Below, one piece after another: positions 47,212 to 56,676 of a stretch of DNA of 64,000 nucleotides. Source of the stretch: PoT sp049331405 (GTDB taxonomy: Bacteria; Planctomycetota; Planctomycetia; Isosphaerales; Isosphaeraceae); contig NZ_CP186274.1 in assembly GCF_049331405.1 (NCBI RefSeq), positions 7,316,001-7,380,000 of the forward strand, in the 5' to 3' direction. The translations under genes were made by a program, and so were the position numbers. Every line of letters starts with the position of its first letter. Position 1 is the stretch's first letter. The notes beneath the pieces are model-generated. The model was given only the letters and a program-made list of their open reading frames with translations, did no database searches and had not been told where the DNA came from.

Positions 47212-48024
47212 ATGGCCTCCGAAACCGGTATGCAGTATGTCGTGCCAAGGCCTCGCCTGCTTTCGACGCTTGGCGGGCTGAATGTGCTCTTTGCGGTGAG
47301 CCTGCTCTTTTGCGGGATCGGCAGCACGGCCTATGTCGTGCTGGCGATGCCCGCCCTCGGCAAGGTGATGAAGGAGGCGGAGCAGAAGCAGAAGGCAAAC
47401 CTGGCCGCGAAGAAGCAGGCCTCGCTCGATGCGCTCGCCGAGCGCGCGAATAAAGCGGATACGGAGGAAGAGAAGAAGGCAGTCGAGGCGGAGCGGGAGG
47501 CCATCGAGGCTCAGCAACCGCCCCCCGGCATACCCGGGATGGACATGATGAACCACATGGGCTTCGAGGAGCCCAAGTTCAAGGCCTTCATCTGGGCCGA
47601 CTTCACCACCGGCTGCCTCGTCAATCTCGCGCTTCTCGCCTCGGGAGTCGGCCTGCTGATGCGGAGGATGTGGGGGATCAAACTTGCGATCGGAGTGGCC
47701 GTCGCCAAGATCGTCCGCCTTGTCCTGCTTTACGGTTATTCGGCGATCGAGGTCGTGCCCGTGATGTCTACGAAGATGTCCAAGGCCGTCGTGGAGATGA
47801 TGGAGCAGCAGCAGAAGCTGCAGGGTGCCAAGGGACCGCCCCCCGAGCAGATGTATGAGACCCTGGTTCGCATCTATAGCGTGATGGGGGTCGCGTCCGC
47901 GGTGGGCATGATCGTTTTCGGTGCGATTTATCCGATTGTGCTGCTCTGGCTGCTCTCGCGACCGGGGGCGAAGGCCGCCACCGTCGAAGCCACACCAGCT
48001 ACGCCCGGAGGCCCGGGGTGGTAA
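47212..48024 (+). CDS. Membrane protein of unknown function, paralogue 2
   Basis: 270 residues from ATG 47212. Same architecture as the preceding gene: an N-terminal membrane helix (GGLNVLFAVSLLFCGIGS), a charged coiled-coil (EAEQKQKANLAAKKQASLDA), then helices around TTGCLVNLALLASGVGLL, AVAKIVRLVLLYGY and VGMIVFGAIYPIVLLWLL. The loop between is Met/Gln/Pro-rich. Its stop lies inside the start of the ABC permease gene (7-base overlap), so the two are translationally coupled and may act together. Confidence 0.75.
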   Translation: MASETGMQYVVPRPRLLSTLGGLNVLFAVSLLFCGIGSTAYVVLAMPALGKVMKEAEQKQKANLAAKKQASLDALAERANKADTEEEKKAVEAEREAIEAQQPPPGIPGMDMMNHMGFEEPKFKAFIWADFTTGCLVNLALLASGVGLLMRRMWGIKLAIGVAVAKIVRLVLLYGYSAIEVVPVMSTKMSKAVVEMMEQQQKLQGAKGPPPEQMYETLVRIYSVMGVASAVGMIVFGAIYPIVLLWLLSRPGAKAATVEATPATPGGPGW

Positions 48025-49793
48025 CCATCGCCGCCTGGCTGTTTGGTCCGCTCGTCGGCCCCGAGTGCCAGCGGGCCCTGGCACGAGGCTGGTTGATCCT
48101 CGTCCGCACCCTCGCCGCGATGGCGGTGATGGCGCCGACGATCGTGGTGCTCTGGCTCTGGTGGATGGCGCGATACACCAACCCGACGTACTCCCCGTAC
48201 GAACTTTTTCGCACGGGGATCATCATCGTCGAGGGGTTCCTGATCTCGGCCTCGCTGATCCTCGCCCCCGCCGTGCTGGCCGGCTCGCTGGCGGGGGAGA
48301 AAGAGCGAGGTGCCCTCGGCCTTCTGCTCACGACGCGTGTTTCTCCTTACGAGATCGTCATGGGGCGGGTCGCGGGCAAGCTCGCCCAGATCTCGATGAT
48401 CCTGCTAGGTGGCCTCCCGCCGCTGGTCCTCTTCGCGGGCTGGTCGGGCGTCTATGCCCGAGAGCTCGGGGCACTCCTGGGAATGATCGCCGCCGTGACC
48501 CTGGGGGCGGCGGGGATCGCCACGGCCGTCTCGGCGGTCTCGCGGCGGGGCCGTGATGCCCTGCTGAGCGTCTATCTCATCGAGGCCCTGTGCTTGCTCG
48601 CCCCTGCGATCGTATCCCTGGGGAACTTGCCTAAGGGGGGCGAGATTGTCTCGGCCCTGAATCCTTATCACGGCCTCGCGGAACTCATCTGGCAGGAGGA
48701 CTATCAGCCCGCACTGATCACGATGGCTGCCTGGTTCGGGATGGGGATTGTGGGCTTGGCCGTCGCGTCGTGGCGCCTGTATCCGGCATCGCTCAAGGAA
48801 CTCGACGGTTCGAGGAAACCCCGACGCAGCTATCGACGTTCTCACGTGCCAGAGCCGTACGACGAACACCCGATGATCTGGAAGGAGTTGTACGTCGAAC
48901 GAGGCGGTGCGCTCGGCGGCGTCGGCCGCTGGCTCATCATGGGACTCACCGTCCTGTTGATGGGGGGGACCATCGGCCTCGCGTCCATGATCGCCTGGGA
49001 ATATATCTTCAGATATGGCGACATGTCCACATTCGAGTGGGTCCGGGACATCATTCAACGCTCGATCGAATTCTCGGGATATGTGGTCGGCTGGTTGGTC
49101 GCCTGGGCCATCGGCCTGCGTGCGGCGGTCGTCATCGCCTCGGAGCGGGAGCGAGGGACCTGGGACGCGATCCTGACGTCGCCGCTCGAGAGCCGGGACA
49201 TCATCAATGCGAAGCTCTGGGGCTCGCTCTACGCCCTTCGCTGGCTGATCGTGGCGGCCCTGCTGAACTGGACGGTCGCCTGGGCTTTGGGGGTAATCGG
49301 AGCACTTCAGTACTTCGACTGGGTGCTGGGCATGCTCGTGGGAGGGACGTTCATGGCCGTTGCCGGGCTGCGATCCTCGCTCGCCAGCGCAACCGCCACG
49401 AAAGCCATGGCTGTGACGATGGGTATTTGGCTCCTCGCCCAGGTCGCCGGGAGGATGATCGCCGGCCTCCTTGTCGGGTTGTCGCTCGTGATCGTGGTAC
49501 TCTCGGCCAGCCTCTTGAGCGATGCGCCCGTCTTTCAGATCATGGGCGGCTATTCATGGATGCTCGGAGTCGGCTGGGTCTTCTCCGTCCACCTCGTCTT
49601 CGGGATCGCGACTGTCATACTGCTCGGCTACACCCGGATTCTCTTCGACCGCCTCGCGGGCCGGAGGGCCGGCGGCCGCCTCTCGGTCACGGCCGAACGC
49701 TTGCTGAACGGCGATCCCACCCTGCGGATCCCCGTCAAAGTCGGGCCGAAGGAAAAACACTCGGGTGTCGACGAAGTCGTCGACGCCCATTGA
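48018..49793 (+). CDS. ABC-2 type transporter permease
   Basis: 591 residues, GTG start at 48018 overlapping the previous stop. Two homologous-looking membrane halves are visible, each with about six helices. Each half has the ABC-2 signature after an early helix: AGSLAGEKERGALGLLLTTRVSPYEIVMGR in pattern near the start, and ASERERGTWDAILTSPLESRDIINAKLW in the second half. No ATPase gene is next to it, so the ATP-binding partner must be encoded elsewhere. It may export a lipid, polysaccharide or protein; which cannot be said. Confidence 0.85.
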   Translation: MVTIAAWLFGPLVGPECQRALARGWLILVRTLAAMAVMAPTIVVLWLWWMARYTNPTYSPYELFRTGIIIVEGFLISASLILAPAVLAGSLAGEKERGALGLLLTTRVSPYEIVMGRVAGKLAQISMILLGGLPPLVLFAGWSGVYARELGALLGMIAAVTLGAAGIATAVSAVSRRGRDALLSVYLIEALCLLAPAIVSLGNLPKGGEIVSALNPYHGLAELIWQEDYQPALITMAAWFGMGIVGLAVASWRLYPASLKELDGSRKPRRSYRRSHVPEPYDEHPMIWKELYVERGGALGGVGRWLIMGLTVLLMGGTIGLASMIAWEYIFRYGDMSTFEWVRDIIQRSIEFSGYVVGWLVAWAIGLRAAVVIASERERGTWDAILTSPLESRDIINAKLWGSLYALRWLIVAALLNWTVAWALGVIGALQYFDWVLGMLVGGTFMAVAGLRSSLASATATKAMAVTMGIWLLAQVAGRMIAGLLVGLSLVIVVLSASLLSDAPVFQIMGGYSWMLGVGWVFSVHLVFGIATVILLGYTRILFDRLAGRRAGGRLSVTAERLLNGDPTLRIPVKVGPKEKHSGVDEVVDAH

Positions 49794-49828
49794 AGTGAGT
49801 CATCCGGCGAGTAGATGAGCCCGGAACG

Positions 49829-49873
49829 ATCCAGGTCGCGGAGTCATCATGATGACCCGAGGCCTGGATTTTT
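49829..49873. terminator. Nested hairpin terminator with T tract
   Basis: ATCCAGG (49829-49835) pairs with CCTGGAT (49863-49869), enclosing the self-complementary GTCATCATGATGAC and a partial CGG/CCG step. TTTTT follows at 49869-49873. It sits between the converging ABC permease and ftsH genes and is oriented to stop plus-strand transcription. Confidence 0.8.
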
Positions 49874-49889
49874 CTCGTTGCGGGACGGG

Positions 49890-51785
49890 TCAGTTAACGT
49901 CCTGGAACGTCGCGACGGGGCGGATCTCGAAGGGATACTTGTCCAGGATTTCGCGGAGCTCATTGGCGTCAATCGACTCGCGAGCCATGAGACTCTCGGT
50001 GATTTCCTCCAGGGCCCCGCGTCGTGCGACGAGGATGGCGCGGGCGGCCTTCTCGGCGAGGACGAGGATCCGGCGGACTTCCGACTCGATCTGGCGCGCG
50101 GTGTGGGGGCTGCAGCCGTACTCGCTATTGCCCGAACCGAGGTAGCCCGAGCCTTGCGAACCGGACTGGTAGCTGACGCGGCCGATCTTGGGGCTCATGC
50201 CGAAGTCGGTCACCATCTTGCGGGCAATCTGGGTCGCCCTCTGGAGGTCGCTCGTCGCACCGTCGGAGATTTCGCCATAGACGATCTCCTCGGCCATCGT
50301 GCCTCCGAGTAGCGACGCGATCATGCTGTCGAGGCAGGTCCGCGTGTGGAGGAAGCGGTCGTCCTCGGGGCGGTAGAGGGTGTAGCCGAGCGCCGCGCTG
50401 CCGCGTCCCAGGATCGTCACCTTGTGGACGGCGTCGGTCTGGGGGAGGCTCCGTGAAACCAGGGCGTGCCCGGCCTCGTGGTAGGCGATCCGCAAACGCT
50501 CCTCGTGGAGCAGGACGCGGTTCCGCTTCTCGGGCCCGGCGATGACGCGCTCGACCCCTTCGTGGAACTCGTCCGGGCCGACGGAGGTCTTCCCCTTGCG
50601 GGCGGCGAGGAGGGCGGCCTCGTTGACGAGGTTCGCAAGGTCGGCGCCGACGAAGCCGGAGGTCATCGCCGCGATGTGGCGGAGGTTGATCTCGTCGTCG
50701 AGGGCCACGGTGCGGACGTGGACCTTGAGAATGCTCTCGCGGCCGGTGATGTCGGGCCGATCGACGACCACCTGCCGGTCGAAACGGCCGGGTCGCACGA
50801 GCGCGGGGTCGAGCATCTCGGGGCGATTTGTGGCGGCGATCATGATGATCCCGCGGTTGGCGTCGAAGCCGTCCATCTGCACGAGGAGTTGATTCAGCGT
50901 CTGGTCGCGCTCGTCGTGGTTGCCCGAGCCTGTGCCACGCGTCTTGCCGAGGGCGTCGAGCTCGTCGATGAAGATCAGGCAGGGGGCTTTGGCCTCGGCC
51001 TGCTGGAAGAGGCTGCGGACGCGGGCGGCACCAACCCCGACGAACATCTCGACGAAGTCGGAGCCGGAAAGAGAGAAGAAGGGGACGCCAGCCTCGCCGG
51101 CCACGGCCTTGGCCAGGAGGGTCTTGCCCGTGCCCGGAGGGCCCGCGAGGAGGACCCCCTTGGGGATCCGGCCGCCGAGGGCGTGATATTTCTCGGGCGT
51201 CCGCAGGAACTCGACGACCTCGCGAAGTTCGGTGATCGCCTCCTCGTTGCCGGCGACATCCTCGAACGTGATCCTGCGTTCATCCTTCTGGTAGATCCGC
51301 GGTCGGCTCTTGGCAAACGCCATGGCCGAGCCCATACCCCCGGCGCGTCGCATCAGGAACCATAGAGCGACGATGAGCACGGTGAGCATCAAGGATGGGA
51401 GCACGACGGTCTGGATGGACGACGGGCCGGGCTCGGCCTCATAGTCGGCGTCGGCGATGTGCTTGGCGAGCAGCGCGGGGAGTTCGGCGTCCGACTCGAG
51501 GCCGACGCGCGAGGTGTGGAATCGGGCGGTGACGGTCCCCCCCTTGGCGTCGGGCGTGGTGCGCTCGCCGACGATCCAGGTGGGCCCGACCTTGACTCTC
51601 TTAATTTCACCGGCGACGAGCTTCTGCTTGAATCGTCCATAGGGCAATTCATGTGCAGATTCGATGCTCGTCGTCCAGTAGACGACGAAGGGGGCTGCGA
51701 GCGTTACGATGACGAGTGAAAACCAGGCGAGATTTCGATACGTGAAGTGGCGGGAGAACGCGGGACGCGGTGTCTTACTGTGCAT
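49890..51785 (-). CDS. ftsH: ATP-dependent zinc metalloprotease FtsH
   Basis: 631 residues from ATG 51785. FtsH is a membrane-anchored AAA+ protease that degrades unfolded and short-lived proteins. Seen: membrane helices at 19-38 and 126-146 with a periplasmic domain between, Walker A GPPGTGKT at 215-222, Walker B IFIDELDALG, the second region of homology ATNRPEMLDPALVRPGRFDR, and the zinc site HEAGH at 436-440. The C-terminus ends with a normal protease helix region. The frame extends 26 residues upstream of the chosen ATG without family support. Confidence 0.95.
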   Translation of the reverse strand: MHSKTPRPAFSRHFTYRNLAWFSLVIVTLAAPFVVYWTTSIESAHELPYGRFKQKLVAGEIKRVKVGPTWIVGERTTPDAKGGTVTARFHTSRVGLESDAELPALLAKHIADADYEAEPGPSSIQTVVLPSLMLTVLIVALWFLMRRAGGMGSAMAFAKSRPRIYQKDERRITFEDVAGNEEAITELREVVEFLRTPEKYHALGGRIPKGVLLAGPPGTGKTLLAKAVAGEAGVPFFSLSGSDFVEMFVGVGAARVRSLFQQAEAKAPCLIFIDELDALGKTRGTGSGNHDERDQTLNQLLVQMDGFDANRGIIMIAATNRPEMLDPALVRPGRFDRQVVVDRPDITGRESILKVHVRTVALDDEINLRHIAAMTSGFVGADLANLVNEAALLAARKGKTSVGPDEFHEGVERVIAGPEKRNRVLLHEERLRIAYHEAGHALVSRSLPQTDAVHKVTILGRGSAALGYTLYRPEDDRFLHTRTCLDSMIASLLGGTMAEEIVYGEISDGATSDLQRATQIARKMVTDFGMSPKIGRVSYQSGSQGSGYLGSGNSEYGCSPHTARQIESEVRRILVLAEKAARAILVARRGALEEITESLMARESIDANELREILDKYPFEIRPVATFQDVN

Positions 51786-51916
51786 TCCTGATTCGTCCGT
51801 GTGGTGAGCCGCGATCGTTGCGGTACAGGTCCGGGACCACTTCGTCCAAAGTGCGGATTTCACCGAAGCGGTCGATAAGAGGGGCTACAAAAGTTTAGGA
51901 TTCGCATGGGAACCCG

Positions 51917-53794
51917 TCAATAACTTCTTCCCAGTCCGCGCTGAGTTTCGGCAACGCCCGGGGCGGGCCCGTTGGCCAGGACCGAGTCGGGTGCCGTGAG
52001 GGAGACGTGCGGCCAGGACGATCGCGGGTCCACGCGCCTGGCCTTCGAGAGGTCGATGCGCTCGTCGGTGAGGTTGACCTCGAACTTGCGGTTCCCTGGG
52101 AGCTGCATCGGGATCCGGATCGTGAAGGTGCTCCCCTGCCCCGGCGTGCTCTCGAGCTTGACCTCGCCGCCGAGCAGGCGTGCCAGCTCGCGGACGATCG
52201 AGAGCCCGAGGCCCGTCCCCTGGTGCTCGCGGGTGAGCACGTTCTCCTGCTGCCCGGGGCCTCCGGCCTGGCGGAACTTCTCGAAGATCTTCTCGCGGTC
52301 TTCCTCGGCGATGCCGATGCCGGTGTCGGCAACGTCGACGACCACGAACTTGCCGTCGGGCCGCACGCGGACCGAGACCTTGCCCCCCTCGGGGGTGAAC
52401 TTGATGGCGTTGGAGATCAGGTTGTAGAGGATCTGGCGGAGCTTGCCTGAGTCTTGCCTGAGGAGTGGTATGGCCTCGTCGAGGCGGCATTCCAGGTCGA
52501 TGTTCTTGCTCTCGGCGATCGGCCTCGCCAGGCTGATGAGGGCCTCGCAGACGTCCCTGATGGAGAAGTCCTCGGTGCGGACCTCCATCTTGCCGCTCTC
52601 GATCTTGGCGAGGTCGAGGATGTCGTTGATCATCCCCAGGAGCATCTTGCCGGACGACTGGATGTTGTTGGCGTAGCGCCTCTGCCGCTCGTTGAGCTGG
52701 TCGCTGCCTGAGAGGACCTCCGAGAACCCGATGATCGAGTTCAAGGGGGTCCGCAACTCGTGGCTCATGGTGGCGAGGAAGTCACTCTTGAGCCGGTTCA
52801 TCTCGAAGAGTGCCATGTTCGCCTGCGCGAGCTCGTCGACCTTGTGGTCGAGGTCGGAGTTCACGTCGCGGAGCTCTTGCTGCATGGCCACGAGGTTGTG
52901 GAGCATGCGATTGAACGCATGCGAGAGCTCTTCGAACTCGTCGCCCGTCTGGATCTGGCTGCGGATGTTGAGCTTGCCAGCCGCGATGGCGTCGGAGACG
53001 TCGCGGAGGTGCTTGATCGGCTTGACGATGATATAACGCACGATCACATAAGAGGCCACCATCGCCAGGATCGCCGTCACGAGCGCGGCGGTGATGAGGA
53101 TGGCCCGGTTATTGTGGATCGCGCGGTTGGTCGGCTCCATGGGCAGGCGGATCGAGACGGCGCCGGCGATGTCGCCGGCCTTGGTGAAGATCCACTTGCC
53201 GTCGTCGCCCTGCCTGGCGATGTGATTGTCGAGGCTGGTGACGCCGTTGGTGCTGTGGCATTCCATCAGGCAGTTCGGCTCGAACAGGACCGCCTGCACG
53301 TATTGGTATTCCTTCTTGCCCGGCATGATGCGCGAGGCCCACATGCTGGTTCCATCGAAGAAGGTGTACGGCTTGCGTGGCTGCCCGGCCTTCCGGAAGG
53401 ATGTCTCGACGGAGGCCGACCGCACGAAACGTTCCAAGGTCGCGGCTTCGAAGTCGTCCGGGGGCGGGTTCTTCGGCTTCTTGGATGAATAAGGGCTAAG
53501 GATACGCTTGTCGTATCGGGGTAGGTCGTCGAGCGGCTTGAGGTCGTCCCAGATCGTCATGACCTGTGACAATCCTTCGTTGCCGACAACCTTGTAGTGG
53601 ACGTTGATCAGGGTCGGCTTCACCAGCATCCGCGCCGTCTGGATCGTCTGGCCGATGACGAGGCTCTCGGTCTTCTGCCCGTACCAGTAGAAGCTGAACG
53701 TCACGAGCAGGAGGATGCCGCCCCCGAAAATGAAGCGGCACTTGCGCTCGAGGCTCGTTTCGCCAAGCAGGTGTTTGAAACTGCGGTACGACAC
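51917..53794 (-). CDS. Membrane sensor histidine kinase with DUF3365-like sensor and haem-like motif
   Basis: 625 residues from GTG 53794 (GGGAG 9 nt upstream). A membrane helix at 21-38, a periplasmic sensor of about 190 residues resembling DUF3365/Tll0287 domains, a second helix at about 230-255, and HAMP to 308. Then a coiled-coil, the H-box MSHELRTPLNSIIGFSEVL with His345, and an ATPase domain (ISNAIKFTPEGG, VADTGIGI, GTGLGLSIV). The sensor has CLMECH at 175-180, which looks like a CX3CH variant of the haem c motif, so it may sense redox state or gas. The C-terminal ~60 residues after the kinase are unassigned. No response regulator is adjacent. Confidence 0.88.
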   Translation of the reverse strand: MSYRSFKHLLGETSLERKCRFIFGGGILLLVTFSFYWYGQKTESLVIGQTIQTARMLVKPTLINVHYKVVGNEGLSQVMTIWDDLKPLDDLPRYDKRILSPYSSKKPKNPPPDDFEAATLERFVRSASVETSFRKAGQPRKPYTFFDGTSMWASRIMPGKKEYQYVQAVLFEPNCLMECHSTNGVTSLDNHIARQGDDGKWIFTKAGDIAGAVSIRLPMEPTNRAIHNNRAILITAALVTAILAMVASYVIVRYIIVKPIKHLRDVSDAIAAGKLNIRSQIQTGDEFEELSHAFNRMLHNLVAMQQELRDVNSDLDHKVDELAQANMALFEMNRLKSDFLATMSHELRTPLNSIIGFSEVLSGSDQLNERQRRYANNIQSSGKMLLGMINDILDLAKIESGKMEVRTEDFSIRDVCEALISLARPIAESKNIDLECRLDEAIPLLRQDSGKLRQILYNLISNAIKFTPEGGKVSVRVRPDGKFVVVDVADTGIGIAEEDREKIFEKFRQAGGPGQQENVLTREHQGTGLGLSIVRELARLLGGEVKLESTPGQGSTFTIRIPMQLPGNRKFEVNLTDERIDLSKARRVDPRSSWPHVSLTAPDSVLANGPAPGVAETQRGLGRSY

Positions 53795-54008
53795 GGGGTC
53801 AGCTCCCCCTTCGACGCCGCGAAGGCGCGGACGGGCTTACTCAAGAACCTTGGACGCCGTCAACACCCTGATGTGGCTCGCCACCATAACGAAAGATCGA
53901 AGTCCGAACCAGATCGACCTTCCGTCGGAAGCCATATCTTCCGGCGATTTTAGCTACCTTCTCTATCTTGCGGCAACGTGTATGGGCGTGTGCCGACGCA
54001 TATGCGGA

Positions 54009-54881
54009 TCAGGCTTTCTGCGACTTCTTTCGTGAGGGTTTGGGAGGCGTCAGCGGCTGGCAATTGGCGCAGAAGTGAGTCGGGCGGCCGACGAGCCCCG
54101 CGATCCTGGTCTTCTCGACCGCTTTGCCGCACTCGGGACAGGGCTGGCCGCCGCGCCCGTACATCGCGTTGGTCGCCAGGAACCCCCCCTCCAGTCCGAG
54201 GACGGTGCGATAGCCGGCGTCGAAGCTCGAGCCCTCGGCCAGGATCGCCTCTCTGAGGATCGAGCCGATCGCGGCGTGGAGTCGTGCGACCTCCTCGGCC
54301 GTGATGGTCGTCGCCGGCCTCGTGGGGTGGATCCGGGAGCGGAAGAGGACCTCGTCCGCGTAGATGTTGCCGATCCCGGCGAGGACCTTCTGATCCATGA
54401 GTGTGGGTTTGATCGCCCGGGTCGTCTTCGACAGTCGCGCAAACAAGTCTTCCTGCGTGATCTCGAGGGCGTCGGGCCCGTGCGACTTGCCGAAGGCGAC
54501 GCTGGCCGCCTTTTCGTCTGGATACCAGGCGATCTTGCCCAGGCGACGGGTGTCGCAAAACCAGATCGTATCCCGCGGTCCATCGATCAGGAACGTCAGG
54601 CGCACGTGGTCCTGGCGTTCCGGAGTTACGAGCCAAAAGCCTCCAGTCATCCGAGGTTGAATGACGATCAAACCTCGGCCTCGATCGAGGTGGATCACCA
54701 CCCACTTACCACGACGGTCGACGCGGGCGACCTTGGCACCCCGACCTTGCCGCTCAATGTCGGCGGTCGTGCAGCCTTCCAATAAGAAGGGGTCGAGTAC
54801 CTGGATGTCTCGAATCAGCATCCCCTCGAGGGCGGGTCGCAACCCTCTCACCATCGTCTCGACTTCCGGCAACTCGGGCAT
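54009..54881 (-). CDS. mutM: Formamidopyrimidine-DNA glycosylase (Fpg/MutM)
   Basis: 290 residues from ATG 54881, with GGAGG 5 nt upstream. It removes oxidised purines such as 8-oxoguanine. The mature N-terminus PELPEVETMVRGL carries the catalytic Pro and Glu, RRGKWVVIHL holds the conserved Lys loop, GIGNIYADEVLF is the helix-two-turn-helix, and the C-terminal zinc finger CPECG...CANC is complete. It is 5' to and divergent from the microcompartment regulator. Confidence 0.96.
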   Translation of the reverse strand: MPELPEVETMVRGLRPALEGMLIRDIQVLDPFLLEGCTTADIERQGRGAKVARVDRRGKWVVIHLDRGRGLIVIQPRMTGGFWLVTPERQDHVRLTFLIDGPRDTIWFCDTRRLGKIAWYPDEKAASVAFGKSHGPDALEITQEDLFARLSKTTRAIKPTLMDQKVLAGIGNIYADEVLFRSRIHPTRPATTITAEEVARLHAAIGSILREAILAEGSSFDAGYRTVLGLEGGFLATNAMYGRGGQPCPECGKAVEKTRIAGLVGRPTHFCANCQPLTPPKPSRKKSQKA

Positions 54882-54983
54882 TTTCGCCTCCCTGAAACTT
54901 GCAATGCCCATTGTAGCCCGAACGACCGACGATCCCCAACTCTTGAAACCCACCAGGAACGATTGGTCTCAGCGTCTGCCAGA

Positions 54984-55014
54984 TTCTTGACAATTTTCTT
55001 CCAGCTTCTTGACA
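54984..55014. promoter_or_regulatory. Direct repeat upstream of the DeoR gene, candidate operator
   Basis: TTCTTGACA occurs twice, at 54984-54992 and 55006-55014, exactly 22 bases (about two helical turns) apart, in an AT-rich stretch between mutM and the DeoR-type regulator. The copies also look like -35 boxes, but no good -10 box lies 16-18 bases after either. A regulator binding site is the simplest reading. Confidence 0.5.
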
Positions 55015-55080
55015 GAATTTGGTGGATACTGAAAAGTATTGGGTAGAGGTCGTGAGCGAATCTCGTCACAACAGGCTCCA

Positions 55081-55908
55081 ATGCTTGCTGAAACCCGCCG
55101 TCGGATTTTATTGGACCTTCTGGCCCGTCATGGGTTTGCGACCCTTGACGGCCTGGTCAAGGCGTTGGGCGTCTCCGAGAGCACGGTGCGACGTGACCTC
55201 GAATCGCTCGATCTGGCGGGGTCGGTCAAACGGACCCACGGTGGCGCGGTCTACCTGGGCGAGGTGAAGTCGATCGTCCCCCTTGAGGATCGTGCGGCGA
55301 CGCTCGCGGCCGAGAAGCAGGCGATCGGCCGGGCGGCCGCCGAACTGATCGAGGATGGCGATGCGGTCCTCCTCGACGGCGGCACGACGACCCTGGAAGT
55401 CGCCAGGGCCCTGATCGGCAGGCCCCTCCAGGTGGTGACGAATAGCCTCCCGATCGCCCAACTCCTCGCCTCCAGCAGCACAATCGACCTGATCTTGATT
55501 GGTGGATACGTCTATCCCAGGACGGGGGTGGCCCTGGGCCCCCTGGCGATCGCCACGATGCAGGGGATCCGGGTGCGGAGGGCGATCCTGGGCGCGGGGG
55601 GGATCGTGGCCGAGGGGATCTACAACGCCAACCTGCTCCTGGTCGAGACCGAGCGTCAGATGATGTCGTGCGGCCAGGAGGTGATGATCGTCGCCGATCA
55701 CACCAAGTTCGGCCGGCTGGCGTTGTCGAGGCTCTGCGGCCTGGAAGAGATCCAACACATCGTCGTCGACCCGGGGCTCGATCCCGAGTATCAGGCCCTC
55801 CTGAACGCGAACGGCGTCACGATACACATGGCTGAAACTGCGGCCGAGATGACTGACGGGCGGACCAATGGGGCAGCCCGAATCGATGGGCTGAGGACAG
55901 AAGCATGA
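55081..55908 (+). CDS. DeoR-family transcriptional regulator of the microcompartment operon
   Basis: 275 residues from ATG 55081; a frame extension to 55039 exists without family support. The N-terminal HTH reads RRRILLDLLARHGFATLDGLVKALGVSESTVRRDLESL, followed by the DeoR signature RTHGGAV. The C-terminal ~180 residues are the sugar-phosphate-binding DeoR domain, with DGGTTTLEVARAL, GGYVYPRTG and ADHTKFGRLAL. These regulators usually respond to a phosphorylated sugar of the pathway they control, here possibly fuculose- or rhamnulose-1-phosphate. The stop overlaps the pduL start as ATGA. Confidence 0.9.
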   Translation: MLAETRRRILLDLLARHGFATLDGLVKALGVSESTVRRDLESLDLAGSVKRTHGGAVYLGEVKSIVPLEDRAATLAAEKQAIGRAAAELIEDGDAVLLDGGTTTLEVARALIGRPLQVVTNSLPIAQLLASSSTIDLILIGGYVYPRTGVALGPLAIATMQGIRVRRAILGAGGIVAEGIYNANLLLVETERQMMSCGQEVMIVADHTKFGRLALSRLCGLEEIQHIVVDPGLDPEYQALLNANGVTIHMAETAAEMTDGRTNGAARIDGLRTEA

Positions 55909-56603
55909 GCAGCCTCGTTGCATCGCGAGACCAGATCGAGCAGATGGTCCGCTCGATCCTCCAACAGCAGTTCGGCAACGGATCGCCCGCGAACGGCAAG
56001 GCCGACAACGGCAAGGCCGAGGGCTACCGGCCGAACCTCGTCGCGAATATCTCGGCGAGGCACTGCCACCTGACGCAGGCGGACGTGGACGTGCTCTTCG
56101 GCCAGGGCTATCAGCTCACGCCGATGAAGTCGCTCTACCAGGCCACCGACTTCGCCGCGAACGAGACCGTGGCGGTCGTCGGGCCTCGCCAGCGGATGAT
56201 CCCCGGCGTCCGAATCCTGGGGCCTTGCCGCTCGTTCAGCCAGGTGGAGCTCTCGTTCACCGACGCCATCAGCCTCGGGATCGACATCCCCGTGCGGCTC
56301 TCGGGCGACATCGAGGGGAGCCCCGGCTGTCTGCTCATCGGCCCCAAGGGGAGCCTGGTGATGCCCAAGGGGGTCATCCGGGCCGAGCGTCACGTCCACA
56401 TGGGGCCGAAGGACGCTGAGTTCTACGGAGTCAAACATCTCGATCGCATGGACATGCGAGTCGAGGGTAGCTGTCCGACCACGCTCGAGGGGCTCCTCGT
56501 GCGGGTCCACCCCGACTGGAAGCTCGAGGTGCACATCGACACGGATGAGGCGAACTGCTGCGACCTGGCCCGTGCGACCAAGGTCACTCTCGTCCGCCAG
56601 TAA
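55905..56603 (+). CDS. pduL: PduL-type phosphotransacylase with encapsulation peptide
   Basis: 232 residues. PduL swaps CoA for phosphate on an acyl-CoA, regenerating CoA inside the microcompartment. Residues 5-22 (ASRDQIEQMVRSILQQQF) form an amphipathic helix followed by a Gly/Asn/Lys linker, the pattern of an N-terminal encapsulation peptide. The catalytic body has zinc-binding His in SARHCHLT (53 and 55) and ERHVHMG (163 and 165). In this locus it should make lactyl-phosphate from lactyl-CoA, or acetyl/propionyl equivalents; by analogy with PVM compartments lactyl is favoured. Confidence 0.94.
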   Translation: MSSLVASRDQIEQMVRSILQQQFGNGSPANGKADNGKAEGYRPNLVANISARHCHLTQADVDVLFGQGYQLTPMKSLYQATDFAANETVAVVGPRQRMIPGVRILGPCRSFSQVELSFTDAISLGIDIPVRLSGDIEGSPGCLLIGPKGSLVMPKGVIRAERHVHMGPKDAEFYGVKHLDRMDMRVEGSCPTTLEGLLVRVHPDWKLEVHIDTDEANCCDLARATKVTLVRQ

Positions 56604-56676
56604 TCTTTCAGACCACCGCAGCTCTGCAACGCATCGTCACGCTTGAACGACTTGACCTGATAGAAGGAGGGCCGAC

